A stretch of 64,000 nucleotides of DNA. It comes from Abelmoschus esculentus (lineage: Eukaryota > Streptophyta > Magnoliopsida > Malvales > Malvaceae). The notes under the pieces were generated by a model. The model saw nothing but the letters and a program-made list of their open reading frames with translations, did not search any database and was not told the DNA's origin. Position numbers and translations under genes: made by a program. How positions within the stretch are numbered: the first letter of the stretch is position 1; every line of letters begins with the position of its first letter. The stretch covers positions 11,067,501 to 11,131,500 of the forward strand of contig JAUCBN010000042.1 of NCBI GenBank assembly GCA_035048815.1, in the 5' to 3' direction. This document shows positions 12,943-24,370 of this stretch, piece by piece.

Positions 12943-15900
12943 TGTAAACCCCTCGACCCGGTCTAGACACCATCCGACTCGAACGAGTTACACGGGGAAT
13001 ACCGAGTCTAATCCGAAGACTCGTCCTGATAAACAACCCTAAAAATAAAATTTTCCTTTTTACTTTATCTAGATGATTTAATTAGATCCTACATATTCAT
13101 GCAAGGACTGAGTTCAATTACAACGGTAACCAATAAAAACGAGTCCTAATTTAACCAAACAAGTTATAGGGACTTAATTGTAACTTTCTAGAAATTTATG
13201 GACCAATTATAAAATTAAAGTTACCAAAATTTAATTGAGTTCACTTCATGCTTGTATCTCAAATTTTAGTTTAAAATAATATTTACACGTCATTTAATTG
13301 CATGCTCAGAGTTTAGAGACTGTTTCCAGCCTCCAAAGGTTTTATGACATTCTCTATATGCAAATTCACTTAAAACACTTTAAGCGCATATCAAGGCATA
13401 TTAGTTAGATGCAATTAAACCTAGTTAGAAACAATATACTCAACTCTTAAGAGTACGCTTCAACATCAACAATCTTATAAACACACGAAAGAACCACCTC
13501 AATATACTCAACATGATTTTTAGATGCATTCTAACCTAAATAAAAATATCATAGATTCAACTCATAAATATTCATGTTTCATTATCAACAACACTCAAAT
13601 TCACACATAGGGATATCAAGAATCAAACTTCAAAATAACTATATTATAACTAAAGGAATATCAATGGGTCATTCAAGTCAAAGTCATAAAGCTAATATCA
13701 ACATATATAAGCATCAAACATGTATAAGTATACGACTACTATAAGTCTTATCAATATAACAATATTCTTAACATGGTAACTCATCCCCATTGCTCTCTCA
13801 CCACTACTAATGTTTAAAGACATACTTAAGCTTTCACATGACGGTTACCTGGATTCTTATTTCCTTTTTGCTACCTCCACATTAAATACTCTGCATTGCA
13901 AGGTAATTGAAAAGGTAAGCATAAGCTTAGTGAGTTAATAAAAACATATTTTAAAATACCTTGCAATGCAGCTCATAATATACCAAAATCAATTTTAAAA
14001 TAAGTCATGCTCTAAGTAAAAACAATGTACATGATCGTCAACGCCACTATTTGAAAAATATCAAGTGTACCATGGCTCAAGATCCACAAAAAAATTTTAA
14101 TTAACTTTTGAAGACACATGTTTTAGAAGCATAATACAAGACTTACATGACTATAGCAAATCTCAAATAAAAACCACATATTCATATATCAAATATACTT
14201 ACAAACCTCATTGCAAGGTATAGTCCACTTGCTTATAACATTGTATTAGTATTAGTATTAGTAAATGATAAGTGGTGAAAATAGTTAATTTTTTATGCTA
14301 AAATCCTTGGTTTGATGAACATGTTATTGATCTTGTTGTTTTTCGTGTCTTTTTGTGCAGGACTATAAATCTGGAAAATGCACCTAAATGGCTGGTTTCT
14401 GAAGTTTTTTTTTTATTTTCTGGATGGAGTCTGGATTTGTGGGCACGAATTTGGACATGAAAATCTGACGTGGCATTTGGTCAACAGTTTCTAGAAGATT
14501 ACGTCAACAAGCGCGTGATAGCTTATCCATGTTCCAAATAGCTTATCAGTTGCATTTTGAATTTTAAATTAGGATTTATCTCTTGTAATTTGAATTTAAA
14601 TATTTTTAGAATTATCTTATATTTATCTCTTTATTTTAGGGTTTGTAGAAGGCTATAAATATCCACCTTGGGTAAGCCTAGAACTCATCTCTTAAATCCT
14701 CTTTTAATTCGAAATTTCTTGAGTTTTCTTCATCTTTTATTTTCTTTCTTTCTTTTTTTGTTTTTATTTTTTACTTTACTTTATTTTTACGTCGAGCATA
14801 ATTTTTCCCATAATTATGCTTGGCTAAATTTTCATTAGTCAAGGGCTTAAGCGATGACTCGATCCAAACGTAAGGATTGAAAAGCATACAAGTAACTTTG
14901 TCTTTTTATTTTTTTAAGTTTTCTTTTAAAATTATTTCTAAATCAAATTGATTTCAAACTAAAGATTGTCTTTGGTCAAGATGTTGATTTGATCAATTTT
15001 GTGGGAGGAAAGATCAATTATTGAAGCAATTCCACTTCCTGGAAACACATTAGCAAATCGATTGCTATGAAGAAAACTAAGATTGAATCCGTTATTATTG
15101 AAATAACAGAATCCAAGTCGGTTTTAAGATTTAAATATTTTTATCTACAAACATAGAGTTGGTGAATTAATCCATGAAACCAATATCAAAGATAGCACTT
15201 GGGTATTCGGTTTGAAAGATTTGCTTCAAGGATTGAACCTTGAAAGCTAAGTGCCGACTTAAAATCCCGAAGTGAAAATATTTTTCCGATGATCTATTAA
15301 ATTCGAGTCAAAGCAAAAGCCTAAGGCTAGTTTTCATTATATTTAAATCAATTTTTTTATTTCATTTTCTTCAATTACTTAGCTTCATTATATTCGACAA
15401 CCCCCCTTTTTACTCAAACACAATTTCGATCAACCTTCTTGGATCACCAATCGGACAGAGCATAATCATAAAGTTTCTAGTCTCTGTGGGATCGACCTTT
15501 ACTTCTCATTTATTATATTTAATTTTCTATTATTTATTTGAGAATAAGAAATTTATTTTGACACTATACGACACGTTTCAGTGAACCATTTAAATTACCA
15601 CTAAACGTTAGGATAAACGGAACACACATAATTAAGATGTCAGGCATGAGACCAGATCGCCAACATGCCACGTATGAGAGCCAATCACTACTCATACCAC
15701 GTGAGAGGGCTAATCACCTAATCACACCCATGATGGATTATCTCCAATCATGAAATCACACCATAGTATCCGGGATAAGCAATACATACATGTAATGCAA
15801 CACATATATCATAATATAAGTATTAACTCTAATGCATCACCAAGGCAATTTATACACGTGCGCGTTTTAATTATAGTGCACTCACATCTTATTGATTAGT

Positions 15901-17571
15901 CAACTTATCCATGTTTTATCATCTTCAATACCAATACTAAAAACAAAACCAATGATCAAGTTTTAATTCAAAAATATTGAATTAACTACATGCATCCCAC
16001 TAACACATACATCAAATACATAAACCGGTAAAAATCACTTTTCTCATATTTTTAAAACAAAACCATAGGAGCATCATATACATATAAAAACTTTTGCAAA
16101 AATAGTCTCATGAGCATTAAAACACATGCATAATCATATATGCACAATACAATAAGAGCTTCACAATTAACGTTGTAAAAAGAAGGCATAATATGAGAAC
16201 CTTTAAAAAAGCAATACTTAAAACTTACTTCCGAATATAGGGAGGTTTTTCACACCTTCCTTAAACCTCAAAACCTTTGAAAACACATTTAAAACCATGC
16301 TAAATTGGCACCCTTCATAATCCACTCATCAATTTACCGTAACTTGCTCGACAAGTCACCCAAAAACGTGATTCGACTTTCTGATATCCCTTAAACTTGT
16401 TCCTCTAACTCTTGAACTAATTAAAGCATCAAAAATAGAGGGTTTAGTGAATTATAACACACCCAAACACCATAAAACCTAATCGAAACTCATCGAAAAC
16501 CTCTCCAAACACCACCTAAACCTTATGTTCGGGATTAGATACTTAAAAGTCATCTTAATTACATATAAATACTTCAGAATTCATGTATTTAGGCATACAA
16601 AAATAGCCATGTAAAATCCTTAAACGAAAATCAAGAAAGCAGTGGAATTTTTATCAAGAAAATCGATTTTATTGATTTAAGACTTTAAAGATTGTTTCAA
16701 TCAACCAAGAACTTATGATTTTTATTAAAAAAACTTTAGTTTTCAGAGGTTTAAATAATTCTCACCTCCAAAATTAATCTCACCCCTTCCAAGGTTTAAA
16801 AACTAGAAAAATCGTAGAAAAATAAAGAGATTTTGAGAAAGAAAAATATAAAGAATTCATCAACAAATTTTTATTGAAAATATTGGAGTTTAAATTTGAA
16901 AACATGATGGAGAATATGTCTTGGCAAGGAAGAAAACGAAATCTTAGAAAAAGTTTTAAAGTTTGATGCAAAAATAGTGTTTTTCAAGTAAAACTAAAGA
17001 AAAGCGAAGAGAATTTGAAAAAGAAAAATATAGAAAAATAAATCAATTTTTTTTTTAAAAAAGAAGGGATACTTAAATTGAAAATATGTTTAAGAGGATA
17101 CCTTGGAGAAGAAGAAACTAAAATTTAAAGAAGGAATATTTTTAAAAAGTAAATTTTTGGGTTTTAGATCAAAATTAGAGAATTTTGATTACTTAGGCTA
17201 AAATAAGGGAATAAAGGTTGTTTACATAGACTCTTGGAAGTCTTAAAACAAATATGATTAGGATTATATCAAATTACCTTGAAGATTCAAAGTTTTGGAT
17301 TAGTATATAAAATTATCCTCAAATTTGCAATTTTTACAAGATAGTCACTAATTTCAAAATCCTAGGGATTCAAGGGTCAATTTTAGAAATTGATTTTACC
17401 TAAGTCTAATATAAGTTAATTATGAATTTTAGAATATTTTTCCATAATTTATTTTTATTTAAAAATAATTTTTATGTATTTAATCCCGAACTAGGCTAAA
17501 CCGACAAAACCGATCCAGTAGACCTCTAAATCGGTCTCTAAACTTATAAGACCAATTTTGGAGTTTTAACA
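12943..17571 (-). repeat. Large gypsy-type LTR C, nested in element B gag
   Basis: The insert begins TGTAAACCCC and ends TTTTAACA. Without the solo LTR nested inside (14266-15580) and its duplicated target it is about 3.3 kb, a size typical of plant Tekay/Del-type LTRs. The interior has no protein domain. The words near the left edge (CCGGTCTAGACACC) resemble the start of the LTR-like segment near 43.1 kb. It separates two parts of one gag reading frame, which is the main evidence for insertion. No 5-bp target duplication could be matched, so the boundaries and family are provisional. Confidence 0.5.
14266..15580 (+). repeat. Solo LTR D (1315 bp), nested in LTR C
   Basis: It begins TGATAAGTGG and ends ACACGTTTCA, flanked by 5-bp repeats GTAAA (14261-14265) and GTGAA (15581-15585) with one mismatch. 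The right part includes the word TGTGGGATCGACCTTTAC, typical of the 3' end of long Athila/Tat-type gypsy LTRs. The surrounding sequence resumes on both sides with the same character. No internal region adjoins it, so it is a solo LTR. Confidence 0.65.
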
Positions 17572-17577
17572 AGTTCC

Positions 17578-18160
17578 AATTTTGATTTCGAAAGATAATC
17601 ATTTTTAGGTTCAAGTTTAGAAATCATTTTCTTAAATTTGGAATTCATGGCCTCAAATTCCAAAAATAATTCATCGAAAACATCTTGTAACTCATCAAAT
17701 GAATATTAATTTAGATCATTATAGTTAGAAGATACATTGGTCTCATCGAGAGCCAAAACACCATCCACCACTGCATTTGAGAGGAGGTTTGCACATGATG
17801 TACCACCATCTTTTTCTCTTCCTTTTTGTTGCCATAGAGTTTCTCAAGCTTATCCCATATATATTTTGCACTATTGCATGTGGAGACCTTCTTATAAATC
17901 TTTTCACCAAGGCCACAAGAAAGAGTGTGTATAGCCTTTGCATTGATTTGTTCATTCTTTGTGTCTTTGACACTCTTTTTCTTCTTCTTCTTTGAAGCTT
18001 TCAAATATCCTTCTAAAATAATCATCCAAACATCAATATCAAAGGCATAGATGAAATATTTCATGATATTTCTCCATTGGAAGTAAGCTTCTCCTTTGAA
18101 GAGAGGAGGACATGAGATAGAGCGAACTTCTTCGAATGAAATTGTAGAACCGCTTGTCAT
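17578..18160 (-). pseudogene. Gag of element B (copia type), N-terminal part
   Basis: From ATG at 18160 the minus strand encodes MTSGSTISF, then a capsid-like region with WRNIMKYFIYAFD, LEGYLKAS and YIWDKLEKLYGNKKEE, typical of the plant copia gag (DUF4219/UBN2) fold that binds RNA and forms the particle. A frameshift near 17805 moves the continuation (SCANLLSNAV, ALDETNVSS) to another frame. The gag then breaks at about 17571, where LTR C is inserted, and resumes leftwards of 12943. No zinc knuckle was recognised. It is non-functional as it stands. Confidence 0.75.
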
Positions 18161-18237
18161 TTTGAATTCTTGAATCAATTTACTTTTAGTGATGGATCTT
18201 TACTCCTAGATGTTAGTCTAAATCAATGGAGATGAGA

Positions 18238-18248
18238 CTCTGATACCA
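18238..18248 (-). other. Primer-binding site of element B
   Basis: The minus-strand word TGGTATCAGAG is complementary to the 3' end of initiator methionine tRNA and lies two bases inside the 5' LTR. Confidence 0.8.
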
Positions 18249-18250
18249 AT

Positions 18251-18758
18251 TGGAAGACTTGATGCAAAAGCTCGAATCGATCACAGATCAACGTCATGAA
18301 TTTGCTAAAATCAAAAGATTGAGACAAATGACACAATGATTTTAGAGTAGTTCAGTCATATCTATATCCACTACCTTAGCAAACCACTAAGAATTTCTAC
18401 CAATTCACTATGAATTAACACCTTTCTACCGGTTGAAGGGATAACCGTTATAACCCTATCTTTTTACAAGGTAATTTGTGTAAACAAAGAAACCTCACAA
18501 GGTGGGTTCTTACAAGAATTAAGCTTACAATAGTATAAATAATAAAAATAATTAAAACACTCTCTATACACTATATACAAGAGAAATGAAAAAATCAGAC
18601 TTAAAAGCTAATTTCTCTTGATCTTGAAGCTTGGATGTTGTCTCTAACCATCTTAAAGTGTCTCAATCTTTCTTTTATAGTGTAGAATCATATTCTAGTC
18701 ATTTATATCTGTTGTAGATGTTTTAGAGCCGTTGAAAAATCATAAAGTTGAACGTACA
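18251..18758 (-). repeat. 5' LTR of element B, truncated
   Basis: About 500 bp match the first 600 or so bases (plus-strand order) of the LTR at 11141-12101. They then stop abruptly at a junction with the tip of the element A LTR. The missing part includes the U3 palindromic repeats. Confidence 0.75.
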
Positions 18759-18812
18759 GTAAAGTATTATTTAATATATGAATATCCAACATAAATAAAG
18801 ATATTCATAACA
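18759..18812 (-). repeat. Tip of the element A 5' LTR
   Basis: About 50 bases match plus-strand 9047-9100. They include ATTTAATATATGAATATCC and end in CATAACA, the LTR terminus. Confidence 0.65.
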
Positions 18813-18959
18813 TTTATATCAATTAAACTTAAAAAATTATCATTACTATCCTCTAAAGTTTTCCACTAGATTCACGAAAAGTTAAATTATTTTTAGCAAG
18901 ATATTTTATAATTAATATTATTCTTATTAAAACTAGTCTTCAACGTTCTTTTTCTTTTG

Positions 18960-19646
18960 AAATTCCTTATTGCATATCTTTATTAATACATCTATTCTTT
19001 TTTAATCTTATTTTTGTTTCGTTTCAAGTATTCATATTAGTCATATGCTCAACCCTATTCTCATGTTGTTTGAGTCTATCACTCAAATGCTTCCAATCAT
19101 TCATTTCATCATTTGCTAAAATGCTTTTGTAACTTTGAGAATTAAATAATTTACAACAAAAATAATATACTTTATTCACATGTCTAGAATAAACTAACTA
19201 TTTTTTATCAAGAATTTCTTCATTGCTCAATTTTTTTAGAAAAAATAAGAATACAAAAATTGTCTAGAAAGATTATTCTTAGGAAATTTGAGATTTATTT
19301 CCTAATTAGTCCTTTTTCAATCAAAATATCTCTAATTTTAGTATCAAGAGCATCCCAATTTTTAGAATCATATATATGAAAAGGAGAAATTATGTGTTCA
19401 TCAATATCAACATTAACATTTAACCTATTAAGTACATTATCATGCTCATTATTTAAATTAGTATTGATACCATTCAAATTTTTATTAGAATGTTCAACAT
19501 TATCTTCATCTAACCCAATTCATCACTATCTAAAGGTTCTTCTATTCGTTTTGAATTTTTTTATCTAAAGCACCTTTTTGTGATTCTATTAGTTCTTGTG
19601 TTTGTTTTCTTTTTTTATTACCTGAAATATATTTTCGTGATAACAT
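18960..19646 (-). pseudogene. hAT-superfamily (TTF zinc-finger type) transposase N-terminal remnant
   Basis: From ATG at 19646 the minus strand reads MLSRKYISGNKKRK. After damaged sequence comes a clean block containing SPFHIYDSKNWDALD and IRDILIEKGLIRK, the hallmark start of plant TTF-type/ZMYM1-like hAT transposases. Further left, in shifted frames, are pieces matching the TTF domain and the NDWKHL and EHMTNMNTW region (about 18990-19140). The catalytic core and the hAT dimerisation domain are absent. Multiple stops make it a remnant. The family assignment rests on remembered conserved wording and should be confirmed by profile search. Confidence 0.7.
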
Positions 19647-19649
19647 TAT

Positions 19650-20968
19650 ACTATAAAAATTACGAAGAAAAAAGTATATGATAGCATCTGAATTTTTATT
19701 GTTGAATTTATGCTTCAAATTTGATTACAGTATATCAACAATAAATCATATAAATCATAATCTCCTTAAATATATGAGTTCTTGTCTTTTTATGGTATCA
19801 AATGAAAATAATAAATAAAAAATTAAAACAAAATGAGAGAATAAAACATAAGAAAAAGAGAGAAGAGAAGAGAAATAAAAATATAAAAATATAAAAATTA
19901 AAAATATTGTAAGAATTATTTATAAATGTATTTGAAAAATTTTATATTTATTAAAAATTAAAAAATATATATTATTAAAATTTTAATGATAACCTAAAAC
20001 CTATTAATTTCTAGACAAATGAAATAAAAAAATAATTTAATAGTTTCAAACGTTTAAAAGATTAATTAATGGCCCCACAAGTCTATAATTAAACGGATAG
20101 TGTATTAAATATGTGTGCAGGTAAATTTTAATTTAGTGGGCGTACCGTTTATTTTATTAATTATATTTTATTATTTTTAATAATATACTACTAATTTATT
20201 TAAAAGTAAGGGTCAGACAATAAGTGGGTCCTAGGTCATTGTTCTTATTGCATGGGCCCATAGATGGGCCTAGAGATGGGGATGATAACACTTACAGAGT
20301 TTGGATAGATATCTTATACCTTAGGCCTTGGGATCATTTATATCCGTTTGATGTTATGGATGAAGGGATGTTTAAGGGAATTACTCAATCCCTCTGATGG
20401 TTGTTGGTAGGCTGACAAGTGATTATTCGGTTTGTCATGCCACAAGTTTTAATCTAACATGATAAATATTTTGTTGTGGCAGGTTAGTTAAGAAAAGTAG
20501 ATATTCAAAGAATGATAAGTCCGGAGAGGTGCGGAGGCAGGTTTTAGTAGTTCGCATAACAACAATAATTTTCGAAGGCGCTTGTCGAAGTCATAACATA
20601 CCTAAATAAAATAAAATAAAATAAAAACTTAATATACTTTAAATATTTATTTGTGATATTTCTGTCTTATAATATTACAGACGAATAATGTAATTATATA
20701 TTTTTTATTTTAATAAAATTATTATATATATAAATAAACATTGCACATGTAGTAGAAAATTTTAACCAAAAATAAACACGAAATTATATTTTATATTACA
20801 ACAATTATAAAAATAGTAAGATTAAAATCAACAGAAGGATATCTTATTTTTAAAAATATGGGTTGAATTAGTAGGAAATTTAAGTTACAAATTCTAAAAC
20901 ACTTCATAAGATATGATTTTAATTAAATTATTATCAATTAATAATGATTAAGTTCAAAATATTAAGAG
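19650..20968. other. AT-rich intergenic DNA, nothing recognised
   Basis: No gene, RNA or paired repeat is visible. A somewhat GC-richer stretch at about 20200-20600 has no recognisable coding content. Confidence 0.5.
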
Positions 20969-20976
20969 ATTAAAAT

Positions 20977-21499
20977 TAAGGGTGATCAAAACTCTTGACT
21001 AAAAAAATTGAATAATTCAACTCGACTTGAAGCAAAAATATTTAACTCGTTTTAACTCGACTCAAAATTTCATAAACCCGAATAACTCGAAAAAATTTCA
21101 AATAAAGTTTGAGTTGTAAAACGAAAATTTAAATAACTCAAAATTTTTTAGTAATTAAAAGATTTATTTTTAAGTTCGAGATGAGTCCCTCAAATTTTTA
21201 TAATATATATTGATATATAAAAATATGAAGAAATATTGGTACACATGAAGAAATATATATATATAACTTATATGATTTGTGAAAGTTGTTTGAATTACAA
21301 TCAAGTCGTACTAGAACAGAATAAATAATTACAATTAAATCTTTATAAGAACTCAAAACTCGTCTCGACTCGACTAGAAAATTTTCAACTCGACTCAATT
21401 CAGAAATTTTTTGAATAAAAATTTAAATGATAAAGTTAGACTCGTCAACTCGAATAACTTAAAATTTTATAACTCGACTCGATCGAACGCTCACCCCTA
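20977..21499. mobile_element. hAT-type MITE with perfect 8-bp target duplication
   Basis: The element starts TAAGGGTGATC and ends GCTCACCCCTA, imperfect terminal inverted repeats of the hAT TAGGGRTG type. It is flanked on both sides by ATTAAAAT (20969-20976 and 21500-21507). The interior is rich in ACTCGACT-like words and has no coding capacity, so it would need transposase supplied in trans. Confidence 0.82.
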
Positions 21500-21584
21500 A
21501 TTAAAATTGCAATTACCTAAAAGATAAGATTAATTGACAAAGACATGATTCTTTATATATATATATTAGAGGATTGCTTCTTTG

Positions 21585-22580
21585 TGTTGGAAAAATGGTA
21601 TGGTAATGAACATTTTGGAGATTAAATTTATGTGGGTTCCATTAGTCAAATTAATTGGAACTAAGTGGATGATCAATCTACTATAAGAGTAGATGGAATT
21701 AGATATTTACAAGATCAAAAATGTTCAATGGGTGAATGAGAAATTGTTGCTCAATGTGACACCCATGATGTTGGAAAAATAAAATGAAAAATATGAAAAG
21801 TAGAATATCCCATATTTGTTGGGAATATTGATTTGGAAAGCTTTATATATAAAAGCTCTTCATGATATCATTGGAAATAAGCCTGGGTGTGCCTAGCCAT
21901 AGGCTAGGCACTTTGGGCTAGTATTGATTGCTTATTATGAAAGTCAAAAGATGGGCCTTGGGCCTTCGGGCCGTTGGGGTTCTAAAATGACAGATTTTTT
22001 TTCTACTTTTCTGACTTTATTTTTTTTTTCAACAGATATTATAGAATTAAACCACCTTTTATGGAGTTGCAGACCCTTCAGCTGGTTGTAACCTCCAATT
22101 TATTTGGATTAATTCTCTGTTAAATGCCATTTTGAATTCAGAGAATTATAACTCTCCAAGGAATTGTAATTACAGATTAATTCTGTAATTAAACTTGTCC
22201 CCTGCATGAACACTATAAAAGGAACTCTCTTGCTCCTATCTCAACACACTGAAAAACAAAAACATCCTCTAGCCAAAACTCTTGATAGTGTTCTGCTTCT
22301 GTGAAGTTCGCCGGTGCAGTTAAGTTGCGTTGCTCTCTTTGCTGCTGTCTACCGTTGTATCCTGGGAGACAGACGTTCCGTAGAAACTCCAGCTCCGGGA
22401 GGGAACGAATCTGTTTTAAGGACACTGTGTTACAGGCCTCGGTTTACGTTTTTCCAAAAACGTTTTATTGGTTTTTCTTTGTTTCTGTAATCTTTTTAGT
22501 TTTTATTTTATATGGTTTACTCTTGTTACAGAATTCTGTGATTTACATCTTTTAACTTGATTTGTTTGTTTTGCGATACA
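21585..22580 (+). repeat. Solo LTR, family 1, copy 2 (996 bp)
   Basis: It starts TGTTGGAAAA, ends GCGATACA, and is flanked by perfect CTTTG duplications (21580-21584 and 22581-22585). Its right part aligns with the solo LTR at 6186-7181 around the shared word TGGGAGACAGAC. A promoter-like TATATATAAAAG occurs near 21843-21854, and TATAAAAGG occurs near 22214. No internal retroelement sequence adjoins it. Confidence 0.8.
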
Positions 22581-22586
22581 CTTTGT

Positions 22587-23157
22587 GGGAGAAATTATTA
22601 CACGGACTCATTTCACTACCTAGGATATGGTCCCAACCAACTAAATTAAGACACATAATATATTTTTTTCATATCATATTCACACATAAACATCATCCAA
22701 ATCATCTACTTTAATGACTTTGATTTAAAAAAGGAAAAAAAATATTACTAATTTTTTTTATGTTGTCTTCCTCTTTATTGTTTAATTTTTTAATTATTTT
22801 TTTAATCTCTAACCCTAACCTTAAAACCTAACCCTAAACTCTAAACCTAAACAATAACCCTTAACACTAAACTCTAAACCTAAACCCTAAACCATTAATC
22901 CTTAAATCTAAACCCTAAACTCTAAATCCTAAACCCAATCTATATAAAAATTAATTAGAAAAAAGAATAAAGAGAAAAATGACATAAAAAATCTTTGGTA
23001 ATATTTTTTTTCTTTTTTTAAATCAAATATTAAATTAGATGATTTAGACAATGCTTATGTATAAATATGATATGAAAAATATATATTATGTGTCTTAATT
23101 TAATTGGTTAAGACCATATCTTAGATGGTAAAATGATTTCATGTAATAATTTCTCCC
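22587..23157. mobile_element. Foldback (long-TIR) element with telomere-like spacer
   Basis: The terminal arms are inverted repeats of about 190 bp. The left arm starts GGGAGAAATTATTACA, and the right arm is its reverse complement ending TGTAATAATTTCTCCC apart from one base. The spacer (about 22805-22945) consists of degenerate ACCCTAAA words. No coding sequence is present. Long TIRs without an ORF fit a Mutator-like foldback MITE, but no 9-bp duplication was found. Its left edge abuts the target site of the solo LTR at 21585-22580. Confidence 0.7.
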
Positions 23158-23538
23158 TATGCGGGGATGTTTCTGAAATTTAGCCCATCTTTCTCTCTCT
23201 CATTGTGTGGGATCAACCTTCTTACATTCTCATTGGCTGCATTTCTTACTCATCCTTTAGAACTTGTTTTTATGGAGGTCCTGACCCAGAAGAGGGTTAG
23301 GCGTTGCAGAAACAAATAGATAAAATCCTCATCCCATTTACTATAACTAAACAAACATCATAAATAATATAAACCCTAAAAAAATCAATCCAACATTAGC
23401 CTTTTCTTCCCCTCATCTCATCTTCCTTTTAAATAAAGACTGTTCACCTTTGCAGAGCCATCAGAAAGAGAGAAAAAATATTGCTTTGGGTTATATTAAA
23501 AGTAGCAAGAAGGGGAGCTTTTGGTGGAATAATTACTC
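23158..23538 (+). promoter_or_regulatory. Upstream region of the IDD pseudogene
   Basis: This is the proximal 5' flank and leader of the IDD gene. A TATA-like TTTTAAATAAAG lies at about 23427-23438, roughly 100 bases before the ATG at 23539. Assignment as core promoter is inferred from position only. Confidence 0.35.
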
Positions 23539-24025
23539 ATGTTGTTCAATAACTCTTTTTCCCAGCCATTTTCCTGCTTAGAGTTGCACACTGGAACTGA
23601 TAATACCAATAAGAGGAAAAGAAGACCTGCAGGAACACCAGGTACGTATGTATATTACAATGAGAAAATCGTATATAGTTTGTTTTGAATATATGTGCAT
23701 GGGTTTTCGTAGATCCAGATGCAGAAGTAATTTCCCTGTCGCCTAAAACGCTGCTGGAATCGGATCGTTACGTTTGCGAGATCTGCAAACAAGTATTCCA
23801 GAGAGACCAAAACCTATAGATGCACAGGAGGCGGCACAAGGTTCCCTGGAAGCTGCTCAAGAGGGAAACGCCTGTGGTGAGAAAGCAGGTGTTTGTTTGC
23901 CCTGAGCCAAGTTGTTTACACCATGACCCTTGCGATGCTCTAGGCGATTTTGTGGGGATCAAGAAGCACTTCAGGAGAAAACACAGCAACCACAAGCAAT
24001 GGGTGTGCGATAAGTGTTCCAAGGG

Positions 24026-24030
24026 GTATG
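24026..24030 (+). other. Target-site duplication, left copy
   Basis: GTATG precedes the 5' LTR and recurs exactly at 29453-29457 after the 3' LTR. It marks the integration site within the IDD exon. Confidence 0.95.
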
Positions 24031-24339
24031 TGTCATGTGTCCAAACCAACAGCTATTATTTCTTTTCTGTTATGGTTGTTTTTCCTAGCCGTTAGAATTT
24101 GTTTTGTTTTGGGCTGAGCTGGAATTAGCCGTTAGTAAATGATACGGTGCGTTTTAGTGTGCTTGCCCAGACGACGTCGTTTTCTGTCCAGAGCTTTAAG
24201 AAGGCCATTGTGCCGTTTGTTTTGGTTATCTGTTGAATGAATTAAGTTTTCTCTCTCTTTTTTTCTGAAGCTTTCTCTTCTTCTTCTTCCTCGACTCTCT
24301 TCTTCCTTTGATTCTGTGTTTTCAGTTTGTTACGTTACA
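24031..24339 (+). repeat. 5' LTR of the IDD-inserted chromovirus (309 bp)
   Basis: It runs from TGTCATGTGT to CGTTACA. It differs from the 3' LTR at 8 visible base positions and by one 3-base unit in a CTT run, so the insertion is relatively recent. Confidence 0.95.
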
Positions 24340-24341
24340 AG

Positions 24342-24352
24342 GGTATCAGAGC
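24342..24352 (+). other. Primer-binding site of the chromovirus
   Basis: GGTATCAGAGC, complementary to the initiator methionine tRNA 3' end, lies two bases after the 5' LTR. Confidence 0.85.
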
Positions 24353-24370
24353 TATTATCGGTCCTACGTG

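Larger units (their letters stand above)
11141..18758 (-). mobile_element. Gag-only LTR element B (copia-type, minus strand)
   Basis: An intact left LTR (11141-12101), a polypurine tract, a gag remnant and a right LTR with an adjacent primer-binding site define this element. Between the LTRs the only retroviral coding sequence is gag and its linker. Protease, integrase, reverse transcriptase and RNase H are absent, so it was either non-autonomous (LARD-like) or internally deleted. A large gypsy-type LTR (12943-17571) interrupts gag. The right LTR is truncated at about 18752-18758. Confidence 0.7.
8865..18812 (-). mobile_element. Degraded Ty1/copia element A, host of a nested insertion
   Basis: Proposed span of copia element A: 3' LTR at 8865-9100, pol remnant at 9101-11140, nested element B at 11141 to about 18758, and a 5' LTR tip ending at 18812. 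The link rests on the shared LTR sequence at its two ends. The gag, protease and most integrase sequence expected between the pol remnant and the 5' LTR is missing, so a deletion accompanied or followed the nesting. The outer limits are less certain than the internal parts. Confidence 0.5.

Noticed and set aside
17737..17995. Overlapping plus-strand ORFs opposite the gag of element B
   Set aside because: They are antisense shadows of the gag reading frame with no domain.
22805..22945. Telomere-like ACCCTAAA words, possible interstitial telomere
   Set aside because: The units are degenerate and bounded by the foldback arms, so they are the element's spacer rather than a telomere relic or fusion point.
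23820..24095. Separate small zinc-finger gene starting at the ATG of 23820
   Set aside because: It is the continuation of the IDD exon after the TAG, running into the 5' LTR, not an independent gene.
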